NCBI GenBank assembly: GCA_023393575.1
Contig: JAEWKX010000223.1
Location: 1-7,537 of the forward strand
Length of the DNA: 7,537 nt
Reading direction: 5' to 3'
Source: Pseudomonadota bacterium
Lineage (GTDB): Bacteria; Pseudomonadota; Alphaproteobacteria; Rhizobiales; Rhizobiaceae
The first letter of the stretch is position 1, and the number at the start of each line of letters is the position of its first letter. Made by a program: the position numbers and the translations under genes. This document shows positions 1-5,759 of this stretch, piece after piece. A model generated the notes under the pieces. The model saw only the letters and a list, made by a program, of their open reading frames with translations. It did no database searches and had not been told where the DNA came from.

Positions 1-136
1 CGGTCTGATCGAATCGCTGTGGTCGGCCTATTTCTCCATCGCCTACAAGGATGTCGCGGCATTCGGCATCCTGGCTTTCGTGCTGATCTTCAAGCCGACC
101 GGTATTCTCGGCCGTCCGGAAGTGGAGAAAGTCTGA
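1..136 (+). CDS. livH: LivH, branched-chain amino acid ABC transporter permease (3' end only)
   Basis: Only the last 44 codons are in the window, read from position 2 to a TGA at 134-136. The peptide includes a hydrophobic segment (DVAAFGILAFVLIFKPTGIL) and ends GRPEVEKV. The 'hydrophobic stretch, then FKPTGILGR' ending is typical of LivH-type inner-membrane permeases (BPD_transp_2 family), and livM follows after 1 nt, as in liv/bra operons. LivH pairs with LivM to form the membrane channel of the importer. The ribosome binding site of livM (GGAG near 124-127) lies inside this gene's end, so the two are probably translationally coupled. Identity rests on the short C-terminus plus context; the rest of the gene lies upstream of the window. 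Confidence 0.87.
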   Translation, partial: GLIESLWSAYFSIAYKDVAAFGILAFVLIFKPTGILGRPEVEKV

Positions 137-137
137 G

Positions 138-1523
138 ATGCAATCTTCCGCTTCGGACAATACCGGCCTCATGGGCAGGGCACTGAAGGAAGCGCTCTTC
201 GCGGGCGCAATGGCCTTCGGCCTCTTTCTCCTCTATGTCGGCATCGAGACCTATCAGAACATCAACAATCAGCTGGTCTGGCGGACCCGCTGGGGATTGC
301 TCGCCTCCTTCGTGGTGATCGCGGCGGTCAGCCGCTTTGCGGTGGTCGCCTTCATCAAGCCTCATCTCGATCGCCGGAAGCTCGCCAAGGCCAAGTCCGG
401 CGTGCCCGAGGTCTCGGAGGAGAAGGGTTTCTTCCACAGGCACTTCCTCAAGATCGCGCTCATGGCCATGGTGGTGTATCCCGTCCTGGCCGTCACGCTG
501 GCGGGAACCCAGGGGTCGCTCAAATATGTCGACAACTTCGGCATCCAGATCCTCATCTACGTCATGCTGGCCTGGGGACTGAACGTCGTCGTCGGCCTCG
601 CCGGCCTGCTCGATCTCGGCTATGTCGCCTTCTATGCCGTCGGCGCCTATTCCTACGCGCTGCTGTCGGAGCATTTCGGGCTGTCCTTCTGGCTGCTGCT
701 TCCGCTCGCCGGCATTCTTTCCGCATTCTGGGGCATCATCCTCGGCTTCCCGGTCCTGCGCCTTCGCGGCGACTACCTCGCCATCGTCACGCTGGCCTTC
801 GGCGAGATCATCCGCCTTGTGCTGATCAACTGGACGGACGTCACCAAGGGCACGTTTGGCATCTCGGGCATTCCGAAAGCCTCCTTCTTCGGCATCTGGA
901 GCTTCGATGTCGGGGCCGCAAACAACTTCACCAAGGCGTGGGGCCTCTCCATGTCCTCGGCCTACTACAAGATCTTCCTCTTCTACCTGATCCTGGCGCT
1001 CTGCATGCTGACGGCCTACGTGACGGTCAAGCTGCGGCGCATGCCGATCGGGCGCGCCTGGGAAGCCTTGCGCGAGGACGAGATCGCCTGCCGCTCGCTC
1101 GGCATCAACACCGTCACCACCAAGCTGACCGCGTTTGCGATCGGTGCCATGTTCGGCGGTTTCGCCGGGGCCTTCTTCGCCACCCGCCAGGGCTTCGTGT
1201 CGCCGGAAAGCTTCGTCTTCCTGGAGTCCGCCGTCATCCTGGCCATCGTCGTCCTTGGCGGCATGGGGTCGCTGACGGGCATCGCCGTCGCGGCGATCGT
1301 GATGGTCGGCGGCACGGAACTTCTGCGCGAGATGGAGTTCCTGAAGCATGTCTTCGGACCGGATTTCACGCCGGAACTCTACCGCATGCTGCTGTTCGGC
1401 CTGGCGATGATCACGGTGATGGTGTTCAAGCCGCGCGGGTTCGTCGGCTCGCGTGCGCCGACAGCCTTCCTGAGGGAGCGCAAGGCAGTCTCCGGCAGCT
1501 TCACCAAGGAGGGCCACGGCTGA
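138..1523 (+). CDS. livM: LivM, branched-chain amino acid ABC transporter permease
   Basis: Second inner-membrane permease of the HAAT-class importer, 461 residues, forming the translocation path with LivH. The first ~125 residues hold three hydrophobic segments (about 20-37, 52-73, 106-123) with a charged loop (about 74-104). This matches the DUF3382-type N-terminal extension found on LivM proteins and absent from shorter homologues. The BPD_transp_2 core follows: NFGIQILIYVMLAWGLNVVVG (about 133-153), GYVAFYAVGAY (161-171), and GDYLAIVTLAFGEIIRL (211-227). The cytoplasmic loop GRAWEALREDEIACRSLGIN (about 304-323) is the EAA-like segment that contacts the ATPase subunits. A glycine-rich segment (VILAIVVLGGMGSLTG) and the ending FKPRGFVG are also typical. 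The start lies 1 nt after the livH stop with GGAG upstream. The stop overlaps the livG start by one base. Confidence 0.93.
   Translation: MQSSASDNTGLMGRALKEALFAGAMAFGLFLLYVGIETYQNINNQLVWRTRWGLLASFVVIAAVSRFAVVAFIKPHLDRRKLAKAKSGVPEVSEEKGFFHRHFLKIALMAMVVYPVLAVTLAGTQGSLKYVDNFGIQILIYVMLAWGLNVVVGLAGLLDLGYVAFYAVGAYSYALLSEHFGLSFWLLLPLAGILSAFWGIILGFPVLRLRGDYLAIVTLAFGEIIRLVLINWTDVTKGTFGISGIPKASFFGIWSFDVGAANNFTKAWGLSMSSAYYKIFLFYLILALCMLTAYVTVKLRRMPIGRAWEALREDEIACRSLGINTVTTKLTAFAIGAMFGGFAGAFFATRQGFVSPESFVFLESAVILAIVVLGGMGSLTGIAVAAIVMVGGTELLREMEFLKHVFGPDFTPELYRMLLFGLAMITVMVFKPRGFVGSRAPTAFLRERKAVSGSFTKEGHG
1506..1513 (+). promoter_or_regulatory. Ribosome binding site of livG
   Basis: AAGGAGGG sits 9 nt before the ATG at 1523, inside the end of livM. 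It decides the start between two in-frame ATGs, 1523 and 1544. The site is near-consensus and well spaced for 1523 but too far away for 1544. Confidence 0.7.
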
Positions 1524-2386
1524 TGACCCTCGGAACCGATACGATGAGCAATGACACGATCCTTAAGGTCGAGCACCTGTCGATGAAGTTCGGGGGCCTG
1601 ATGGCCATCAACGACTTCTCGTTCGAAGTGAAGCGCGGCGAAATCACCGCGCTGATCGGACCGAACGGGGCGGGCAAGACCACCGTCTTCAACTGCATTA
1701 CCGGCTTCTACAAGCCGACCATGGGGATGATCGTCCTGACGCAGAAGAGCGGCGAGCATTACCTGCTGGAGCGGCTTCGTGATTTCGAGATCACCAAGGT
1801 CGCCAGGGTCTCCCGGACGTTCCAGAATATTCGCCTGTTCTCCGGCCTCACCGTGCTGGAGAACCTCCTGGTGGCGCAGCACAATGCGCTGATGAAGGCG
1901 TCCGGCTACACGATACTCGGGCTTCTCGGGCTGCCGGCCTACCGGAAGGCGTCGGCAGCGGCGATCGAGAAGGCGAAGTATTGGCTGGACAAGGCGGACC
2001 TGACGGAGCGCGCCGACGATCCCGCCGGCGATCTTCCCTACGGCGCGCAGCGCCGCTTGGAGATCGCCCGCGCCATGTGCACCGGGCCGGAGCTTCTGTG
2101 CCTGGACGAGCCGGCCGCCGGCCTCAACCCGCGCGAGTCGGCGGCGCTCAACACGTTGCTGCACTCCATCCGCGACGAGGGCGTCTCCATCCTCCTGATC
2201 GAGCACGACATGTCGGTGGTGATGGAGATCTCGGACCATGTCGTGGTGCTCGAATACGGCCAGAAAATCTCCGACGGAACGCCCGACCACGTGAAGAACG
2301 ACCCGAAGGTGATCGCTGCCTATCTCGGCGTCGAGGATGATGAAGTTGAACAGATCGAAGAACAGCTCGACGAGGGGAGGATCTGA
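1523..2386 (+). CDS. livG: LivG, branched-chain amino acid ABC transporter ATP-binding protein
   Basis: Cytoplasmic ATPase subunit (287 residues) that, with LivF, drives uptake through LivHM. Visible motifs: Walker A GPNGAGKT (46-53), Q-loop at Q101 in TFQNIRLFSGLTVLENL, and the signature region LPYGAQRRLEIARA (171-184). That signature is the degenerate 'YG-QRR' form normal for LivG rather than LSGGQ. Walker B is LLCLDEP (191-197), followed by the D-loop AAGLN, and the switch histidine is H228 in LLIEHDMSVVM. The insert around 73-96 between Walker A and the Q-loop is also usual for LivG. The start at 1523 is favoured by AAGGAGGG upstream and by overlap with the livM stop; ATG 1544 (MSNDT) is possible. 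The last ~18 residues are strongly acidic (VEDDEVEQIEEQLDEGRI). The stop overlaps the livF start (TGATG). Confidence 0.95.
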   Translation: MTLGTDTMSNDTILKVEHLSMKFGGLMAINDFSFEVKRGEITALIGPNGAGKTTVFNCITGFYKPTMGMIVLTQKSGEHYLLERLRDFEITKVARVSRTFQNIRLFSGLTVLENLLVAQHNALMKASGYTILGLLGLPAYRKASAAAIEKAKYWLDKADLTERADDPAGDLPYGAQRRLEIARAMCTGPELLCLDEPAAGLNPRESAALNTLLHSIRDEGVSILLIEHDMSVVMEISDHVVVLEYGQKISDGTPDHVKNDPKVIAAYLGVEDDEVEQIEEQLDEGRI

Positions 2387-3114
2387 TGTCCGGTGAACCC
2401 CTTCTGCAGGTACAGGGCGTCGAAACCTATTACGGCAATATCCGGGCGCTGGCGGGAGTCGACGTCCATGTCGAGCGCGGCGAGATCGTCAGCCTGATCG
2501 GTGCCAACGGTGCGGGCAAGTCGACGCTGATGATGACGATCTGCGGCAGCCCGCAGGCGCGTCACGGCTCGATCATCTTCGACGGCGAGGACATCACAAA
2601 ACAGCCGACGCACCTGATCGCCCGGCGCCGGATCGCGCAGTCGCCGGAAGGCCGGCGCATCTTCCCGCGGATGACCGTCTACGAGAACCTGCAGATGGGC
2701 GCGGGCCTCGACAACCTCAAATACTTCAACGAGGACGTGGAGAAGATCTTCACGCTCTTCCCTCGGCTGAAGGAGCGGCAGAGCCAGCGCGGCGGCACGT
2801 TGTCGGGCGGCGAACAGCAGATGCTGTCGATCGGGCGTGCGCTGATGGCGCGTCCGAAGCTCCTCCTGCTGGACGAGCCTTCGCTCGGTCTGGCGCCGCT
2901 GATCGTCAAGGGTATCTTCGAGGCGATCAAGAAACTCACCCAGGAGGAGGGGCTGACGGTCTTCCTCGTCGAGCAGAATGCCTTCGCCGCCCTCAAGCTG
3001 TCCCACCGTGCCTATGTGATTGTCAACGGCAAGGTCACGATGGCGGGCACCGGCAGGGAACTGCTGACCAATCCTGAAGTGCGTGCGGCCTACCTCGAGG
3101 GTGGCCGGCATTGA
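2386..3114 (+). CDS. livF: LivF, branched-chain amino acid ABC transporter ATP-binding protein
   Basis: Second ATPase subunit (242 residues), partner of LivG in the heterodimer. Motifs: Walker A GANGAGKS (39-46), Q-loop Q85 in IAQSPEGRRIFPRMTVYENL, signature LSGGEQQ (139-145), Walker B LLLLDEP (159-165) and D-loop SLGLAP. At the switch-histidine position the sequence reads LVEQNA, so Q197 replaces histidine. This is typical of LivF and suggests unequal catalytic roles of the two ATP sites. 'SPEGRRIFP' and the ending 'LLTNPEVRAAYLEG' are family hallmarks. The start overlaps the livG stop by one base, with GGGGAGG upstream (around 2373-2379), indicating translational coupling. The next gene begins 24 nt after the stop. 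Confidence 0.95.
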   Translation: MSGEPLLQVQGVETYYGNIRALAGVDVHVERGEIVSLIGANGAGKSTLMMTICGSPQARHGSIIFDGEDITKQPTHLIARRRIAQSPEGRRIFPRMTVYENLQMGAGLDNLKYFNEDVEKIFTLFPRLKERQSQRGGTLSGGEQQMLSIGRALMARPKLLLLDEPSLGLAPLIVKGIFEAIKKLTQEEGLTVFLVEQNAFAALKLSHRAYVIVNGKVTMAGTGRELLTNPEVRAAYLEGGRH

Positions 3115-3138
3115 CCGGCGCGGCAGGGAGAGATTGAG

Positions 3139-3492
3139 ATGCAAGGTTTGTTCTTCGAAACGGATACGGGCGTTCGCTACGTCCTGCGCGCGCTGGTCAT
3201 GCTGATCGGCTTCTGGACCGCCTGGCGGACCGGCAAGGCGGTGGCGGAGGGGTGGGACAACTACCCGACGGTCATCGCCTATACGCTCGCGCTGGGACTG
3301 GTGGTTCGCTTCCTCCACTACGCCCTGTTCGAGGGTCCCTTCGTCAGCCCGTTCTTCTACGCGATCGACGTGGTGATCCTGCTGGTGTTCTCGACCATCG
3401 GTTTCCGCATGCGCCGTACGCGGCAGATGGTCGACAACTATTACTGGATGTACGAAAAAACCTCCGCGTTTTCGTGGAAGAAGAAAGATTGA
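3139..3492 (+). CDS. Small three-helix membrane protein of the liv operon (DUF6867-like)
   Basis: A 117-residue protein of unknown function. Three hydrophobic segments are visible: about 12-30 (VRYVLRALVMLIGFWTAW), 44-63 (TVIAYTLALGLVVRFLHYAL) and 71-89 (PFFYAIDVVILLVFSTIGF). A basic RMRRTR stretch follows (90-95), then an aromatic tail with MVDNYYWMYEKTSAFSWKKKD. By the positive-inside rule the basic C-terminus should be cytoplasmic. It begins 24 nt after livF with GGGAG before the ATG, so it is probably co-transcribed with the transporter. From memory it resembles small proteins labelled DUF6867 that sit beside liv genes in Rhizobiales; I could not check this. Its position between the ATPase and binding-protein genes suggests a role linked to the importer (assembly, regulation or an extra membrane subunit), but nothing in the sequence proves it. 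Confidence 0.82.
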   Translation: MQGLFFETDTGVRYVLRALVMLIGFWTAWRTGKAVAEGWDNYPTVIAYTLALGLVVRFLHYALFEGPFVSPFFYAIDVVILLVFSTIGFRMRRTRQMVDNYYWMYEKTSAFSWKKKD

Positions 3493-3517
3493 CAGCCACC
3501 GGGATCTGGCTTCAGAT
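3489..3517 (+). promoter_or_regulatory. Possible promoter for livK (weak -10)
   Basis: A perfect TTGACA (3489-3494) overlaps the stop codon of the preceding gene. Seventeen bases later is TCAGAT (3512-3517), only a partial match to a sigma-70 -10 box and lacking its key second-position A. The placement is attractive because it would let livK, which is needed in excess over the membrane parts, be transcribed alone with a ~115-nt leader. Alphaproteobacterial -10 boxes are often poor, so this remains a candidate only. Confidence 0.28.
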
Positions 3518-3631
3518 GCCGAAAGGTTGCACCGCAAGAAACCTGAGTGGAACAGCTTCCGGCGCGATAATGGTGGGTATCGTGCAGGCTTGGTAATCCA
3601 ACCCGCTTAAAAAAAACTGGGAGTAACATTA
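3493..3631 (+). other. livK leader region
   Basis: 139 nt without a gene between the small membrane protein and livK, far longer than the other gaps of this operon. It contains a short palindrome TTGCACCGCAA (3527-3537), a candidate protein-binding or hairpin site, and GATAAT (3566-3571) with no convincing -35. An imperfect hairpin lies at 3587-3604 (GGCTTGG, loop TAAT, CCAACCC with one mismatch). An A8 run (3609-3616) precedes the ribosome binding site GGGAG (3619-3623), 8 nt before the ATG. The A-rich stretch upstream of the Shine-Dalgarno could raise translation of livK. I see no terminator here, so read-through from upstream is expected. Confidence 0.5.
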
Positions 3632-4750
3632 ATGAAGAAGTCTCTTCTTTCCGCCGTTGCGCTGACAGCTGTCGTTGCCTTCGGCGGTAGCGCATGGGCT
3701 GAAGTGCTGGTCGGCGTCGGCGGTCCCTTCACGGGTCCCAATGCTGCATTCGGCGCTCAGTTGCAGAAGGGCGCAGAGCAGGCGGCGGCCGAGATCAATG
3801 CGGCTGGCGGCCTCAACGGCGAACAGATCCGGATCGTCCTCGGCGATGACGTCTCGGACCCGAAGCAGGGCATCTCCGTCGCCAACAAGTTCGTCGCCGA
3901 CGGCGTCAAGTTCGTGGTCGGACACTTCAACTCCGGCGTCACGATCCCGGCCTCCGAAGTCTACGCCGAAAACGGCATTCTCGTCATCAGCCCCGCGGCT
4001 ACCAACCCGACCTTCACCGAGCGCGGCCTGTGGAACACCTTCCGCACCTGCGGTCGTGACGACCAGCAGGGCGGCATCGCCGGCGCATACCTCGCCGAGC
4101 ACTTCAAGGATGCCAAGATCGCTATCATCGACGACAAAACTCCTTATGGCCAGGGCCTTGCCGAAGAAACCAAGAAGGCGATGAACGCCGCCGGCGTTAC
4201 GGAAGTCGTCCGCGAAGGCGTCAATACCGGCGACAAGGATTTCTCCGCTCTCATCGCCAAGATGAAGGAAGCCGGCGTCACGATCATCTACTGGGGCGGC
4301 CTCCATACGGAAGCGGGCCTGATCATCCGTCAGGCTGCCGACCAGGGCCTCGATGCCACGCTCGTTTCGGGCGACGGTATCGTCTCGAACGAACTTGCGT
4401 CCATCGCAGGCGACGCAGTCGAAGGCACGCTCAACACCTTCGGTCCGGACCCGCGCCTGGCGCCGCAGAACAAGGAGCTTGTAGAGAAGTTCCGCGCCTC
4501 CGGCTTCGAGCCGGAAGCCTACACGCTCTACTCGTATGCTGCGATGCAGTCGATCGCCGGAGCCGCCAAGAACGCCGGATCGAACGATCCGGAAGCCGTT
4601 GCCGAAGCTATGAAGACGGGCACCTTCCCGACCGCTCTCGGCGACCTTGCCTTCGATGAGAAGGGCGATCCGAAGCTGCCGGGCTACGTCATGTACGAAT
4701 GGAAGAAGGGCGAGGACGGCAACTACAGCTACTTCCAGAAGGAAGACTGA
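3632..4750 (+). CDS. livK: LivK, periplasmic branched-chain amino acid-binding protein
   Basis: Substrate-binding protein of the importer, 372 residues (family Peripla_BP_6). A Sec signal peptide covers 1-23 (KK, hydrophobic core, SAWA before the mature start EVLVG), so it is a soluble periplasmic protein, not a lipoprotein. Family features: [20 protein letters not shown] (28-47), [13 protein letters not shown] (51-63), [13 protein letters not shown] (96-108), SPAATNP (120-126), YGQGLAEE (172-179). By analogy with E. coli LivJ/LivK, S101, A122/A123, T124, Y172 and E227 are the likely ligand contacts, gripping the amino-acid alpha groups. Only one cysteine (C140) is present, so the disulfide seen in the enterobacterial proteins cannot form. 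The rhizobial relative BraC serves a broad-range amino-acid system, so substrates may go beyond leucine, isoleucine and valine. A strong terminator follows. Confidence 0.93.
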   Translation: MKKSLLSAVALTAVVAFGGSAWAEVLVGVGGPFTGPNAAFGAQLQKGAEQAAAEINAAGGLNGEQIRIVLGDDVSDPKQGISVANKFVADGVKFVVGHFNSGVTIPASEVYAENGILVISPAATNPTFTERGLWNTFRTCGRDDQQGGIAGAYLAEHFKDAKIAIIDDKTPYGQGLAEETKKAMNAAGVTEVVREGVNTGDKDFSALIAKMKEAGVTIIYWGGLHTEAGLIIRQAADQGLDATLVSGDGIVSNELASIAGDAVEGTLNTFGPDPRLAPQNKELVEKFRASGFEPEAYTLYSYAAMQSIAGAAKNAGSNDPEAVAEAMKTGTFPTALGDLAFDEKGDPKLPGYVMYEWKKGEDGNYSYFQKED

Positions 4751-5342
4751 TCGTCTCCTGTCCACCGATCGTGAAAGCCCGGCTTCGGCCGGGCTTTTGC
4801 GTTGCAGGGCGCCGCGGTTCCGCCCGCTCAGGCGCCCAGCCGGTCCAGGATGTCACGCCGAGCTTCGGAAGGATGATCGTGTCGTAGCCCAGCATTGCAT
4901 AGGCGGCGAGCAGGCGTTCGTATTCGCCTATCGCCGCATCGAGGCCATGCCGGCGTTCGCCGTCTTGCAGGTAGATTTCCGGCCATGGCGGCGTCAGGAA
5001 CACGCGGCGGTGGTAGCGATGGAGCGTCCCGAGCTCGGCAAGGACGGACGTACCGCTAGCATGCTCGAGGGCCGCGGCCGCGTCCACGACACCGCGATCG
5101 AAGAATACCCAGCCGGACGCATTCCGCATGCCCTCCCGGTCCTCGAGGGCCATGGTGATGGCGCGTTTCGCGAAGGCATGCAGATCGATCCAGGGGAGGG
5201 CGCGGCCCTCGCGCCTCATCTCTTCCGCCACGATCCTTCTGCCCGGCTCCGGTATCACGGGATGGCCCTGCCGTCCCAGTTCCTCGAGCAGCGTGGACTT
5301 CCCGCCGCCGGAGCAGCCCGAAATGACAACAAGGTTTTCCAT
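4689..5342 (-). CDS. AAA family (AAA_28-like) P-loop NTPase, C-terminus probably frameshifted
   Basis: Small cytoplasmic P-loop protein, 217 residues as it reads. Motifs: Walker A GCSGGGKS (9-16), IPEPGRR (30-36), [12 protein letters not shown] (78-89) with the acidic D82 in a Walker-B-like place, and [18 protein letters not shown] (114-131). The order matches the AAA_28 / NadR-kinase-like group of predicted small-molecule kinases or NTPases, whose substrate is mostly unknown. The start at 5342 is chosen because AGGAG lies 6 nt upstream; an earlier ATG at 5402 lacks such support. After LPKLGV (158-163) the reading frame becomes atypical ([15 protein letters not shown] and beyond). It runs antisense through the livK terminator and 62 nt of livK. 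A more credible ending, [11 protein letters not shown] then stop at 4828-4830, is present in another frame. I infer a recent small deletion. The protein may still fold, because all the motifs precede the change. Confidence 0.75.
   Translation of the reverse strand: MENLVVISGCSGGGKSTLLEELGRQGHPVIPEPGRRIVAEEMRREGRALPWIDLHAFAKRAITMALEDREGMRNASGWVFFDRGVVDAAAALEHASGTSVLAELGTLHRYHRRVFLTPPWPEIYLQDGERRHGLDAAIGEYERLLAAYAMLGYDTIILPKLGVTSWTGWAPERAEPRRPATQKPGRSRAFTIGGQETISLPSGSSCSCRPRPSSIRT
4774..4798 (+). terminator. Intrinsic terminator after livK
   Basis: A perfect 10-bp stem AAAGCCCGGC (4774-4783) / GCCGGGCTTT (4788-4797) closes on a TTCG tetraloop (UUCG in RNA) and runs into TTTT. It starts 24 nt after the livK stop. 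On the other strand it gives the same hairpin ending in CTTTC, so it could also stop the convergent ATPase transcript, though less efficiently. Confidence 0.9.
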
Positions 5343-5759
5343 GGATTGCTCCTGACAGACAGGGACCGGCAACATCGCCGGAATTCTCGGAAGAGCCTGC
5401 AAACCTTCATGCTGCTTTCGGGAGTTCCGGCAATGGGTACCGGGATTGAAACTGGCCGGTGATGCAGGTGATCGTCACCCGGAGCGGGCTCGGGCGGCAG
5501 GCGGATCCTATCGGCCTTCCGTGGGGAACTTGTTGCCGTATTTATATTATGGATCGTGGCAATATTGTGCATGAAGGACTTGCCGGAACCTCGGATGCGG
5601 CGGAAGCAAGGCGGCATCTTACTGTTGAGGGGTGAATATTCGCATAGCTTCCATTCGCTTAAATCGTTTCAACGTTTTCTAATAAATGCTATCACCGCAG
5701 CAGTTATCCAACAGGCCGCAGAGAGTGAACAACCCTGCACCCCGCTAGCGAGGCGCTTG
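5343..5759. other. Intergenic region between divergent NTPase and esterase genes, with an AT-rich patch
   Basis: About 417 nt with no convincing gene. Positions 5343-5530 have ordinary GC content. Positions about 5530-5710 are clearly richer in A/T, including a TATTTATATTAT stretch (5539-5550) and TTCTAATAAATGC (around 5677-5689). Such patches usually hold promoters, and this one lies where promoters for both the leftward NTPase gene and the rightward esterase gene are needed. I could not assign -35/-10 pairs with normal spacing: TATAAA/CATAAT on the minus strand and TAATAA (5680-5685) on the plus strand are partial candidates. A reading frame crosses it in phase with the esterase from 5556, but its composition does not look like coding sequence. 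Confidence 0.5.
5349..5353 (-). promoter_or_regulatory. Ribosome binding site of the P-loop NTPase gene
   Basis: AGGAG on the minus strand, 6 nt before the ATG at 5342-5340. It selects the start [10 protein letters not shown] over the in-frame ATG 20 codons upstream. Confidence 0.7.

Noticed and set aside
90..1517. 475-codon open frame on the minus strand opposite livM
   Set aside because: It is rich in Arg, Asp, Glu, His and Gly with no recognisable domain, and lies wholly antisense to a clear permease gene. Such frames arise from high third-position GC in the real gene.
938..1522. Upstream extension of the livG reading frame
   Set aside because: This stretch overlaps livM out of frame and is Arg/His/Gly-rich. 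LivG homologues start where the frame meets the AAGGAGGG site, at 1523.
2320..3537. 405-codon minus-strand open frame opposite livF and the small membrane gene
   Set aside because: Antisense to genes with complete motifs; charged, low-complexity composition without a family match.
3629..4765. 378-codon minus-strand open frame opposite livK
   Set aside because: Mirror-image shadow of livK spanning almost the same limits; no ribosome binding site or domain recognised.
4647..5462. 271-codon plus-strand open frame opposite the P-loop NTPase
   Set aside because: It overlaps livK's end, crosses the strong terminator and has no domain, whereas the minus strand carries a Walker A motif and a good ribosome binding site.
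5524..5551. Possible EcfG-type stress promoter beginning with GGAAC
   Set aside because: No CGTT-like -10 element follows at 16-17 nt.
5556..5759. Upstream in-frame extension of the esterase
   Set aside because: It would place the signal peptide about 70 residues inside the protein and reads through AT-rich, noncoding-looking DNA. The start at 5760 has its own GAGG.
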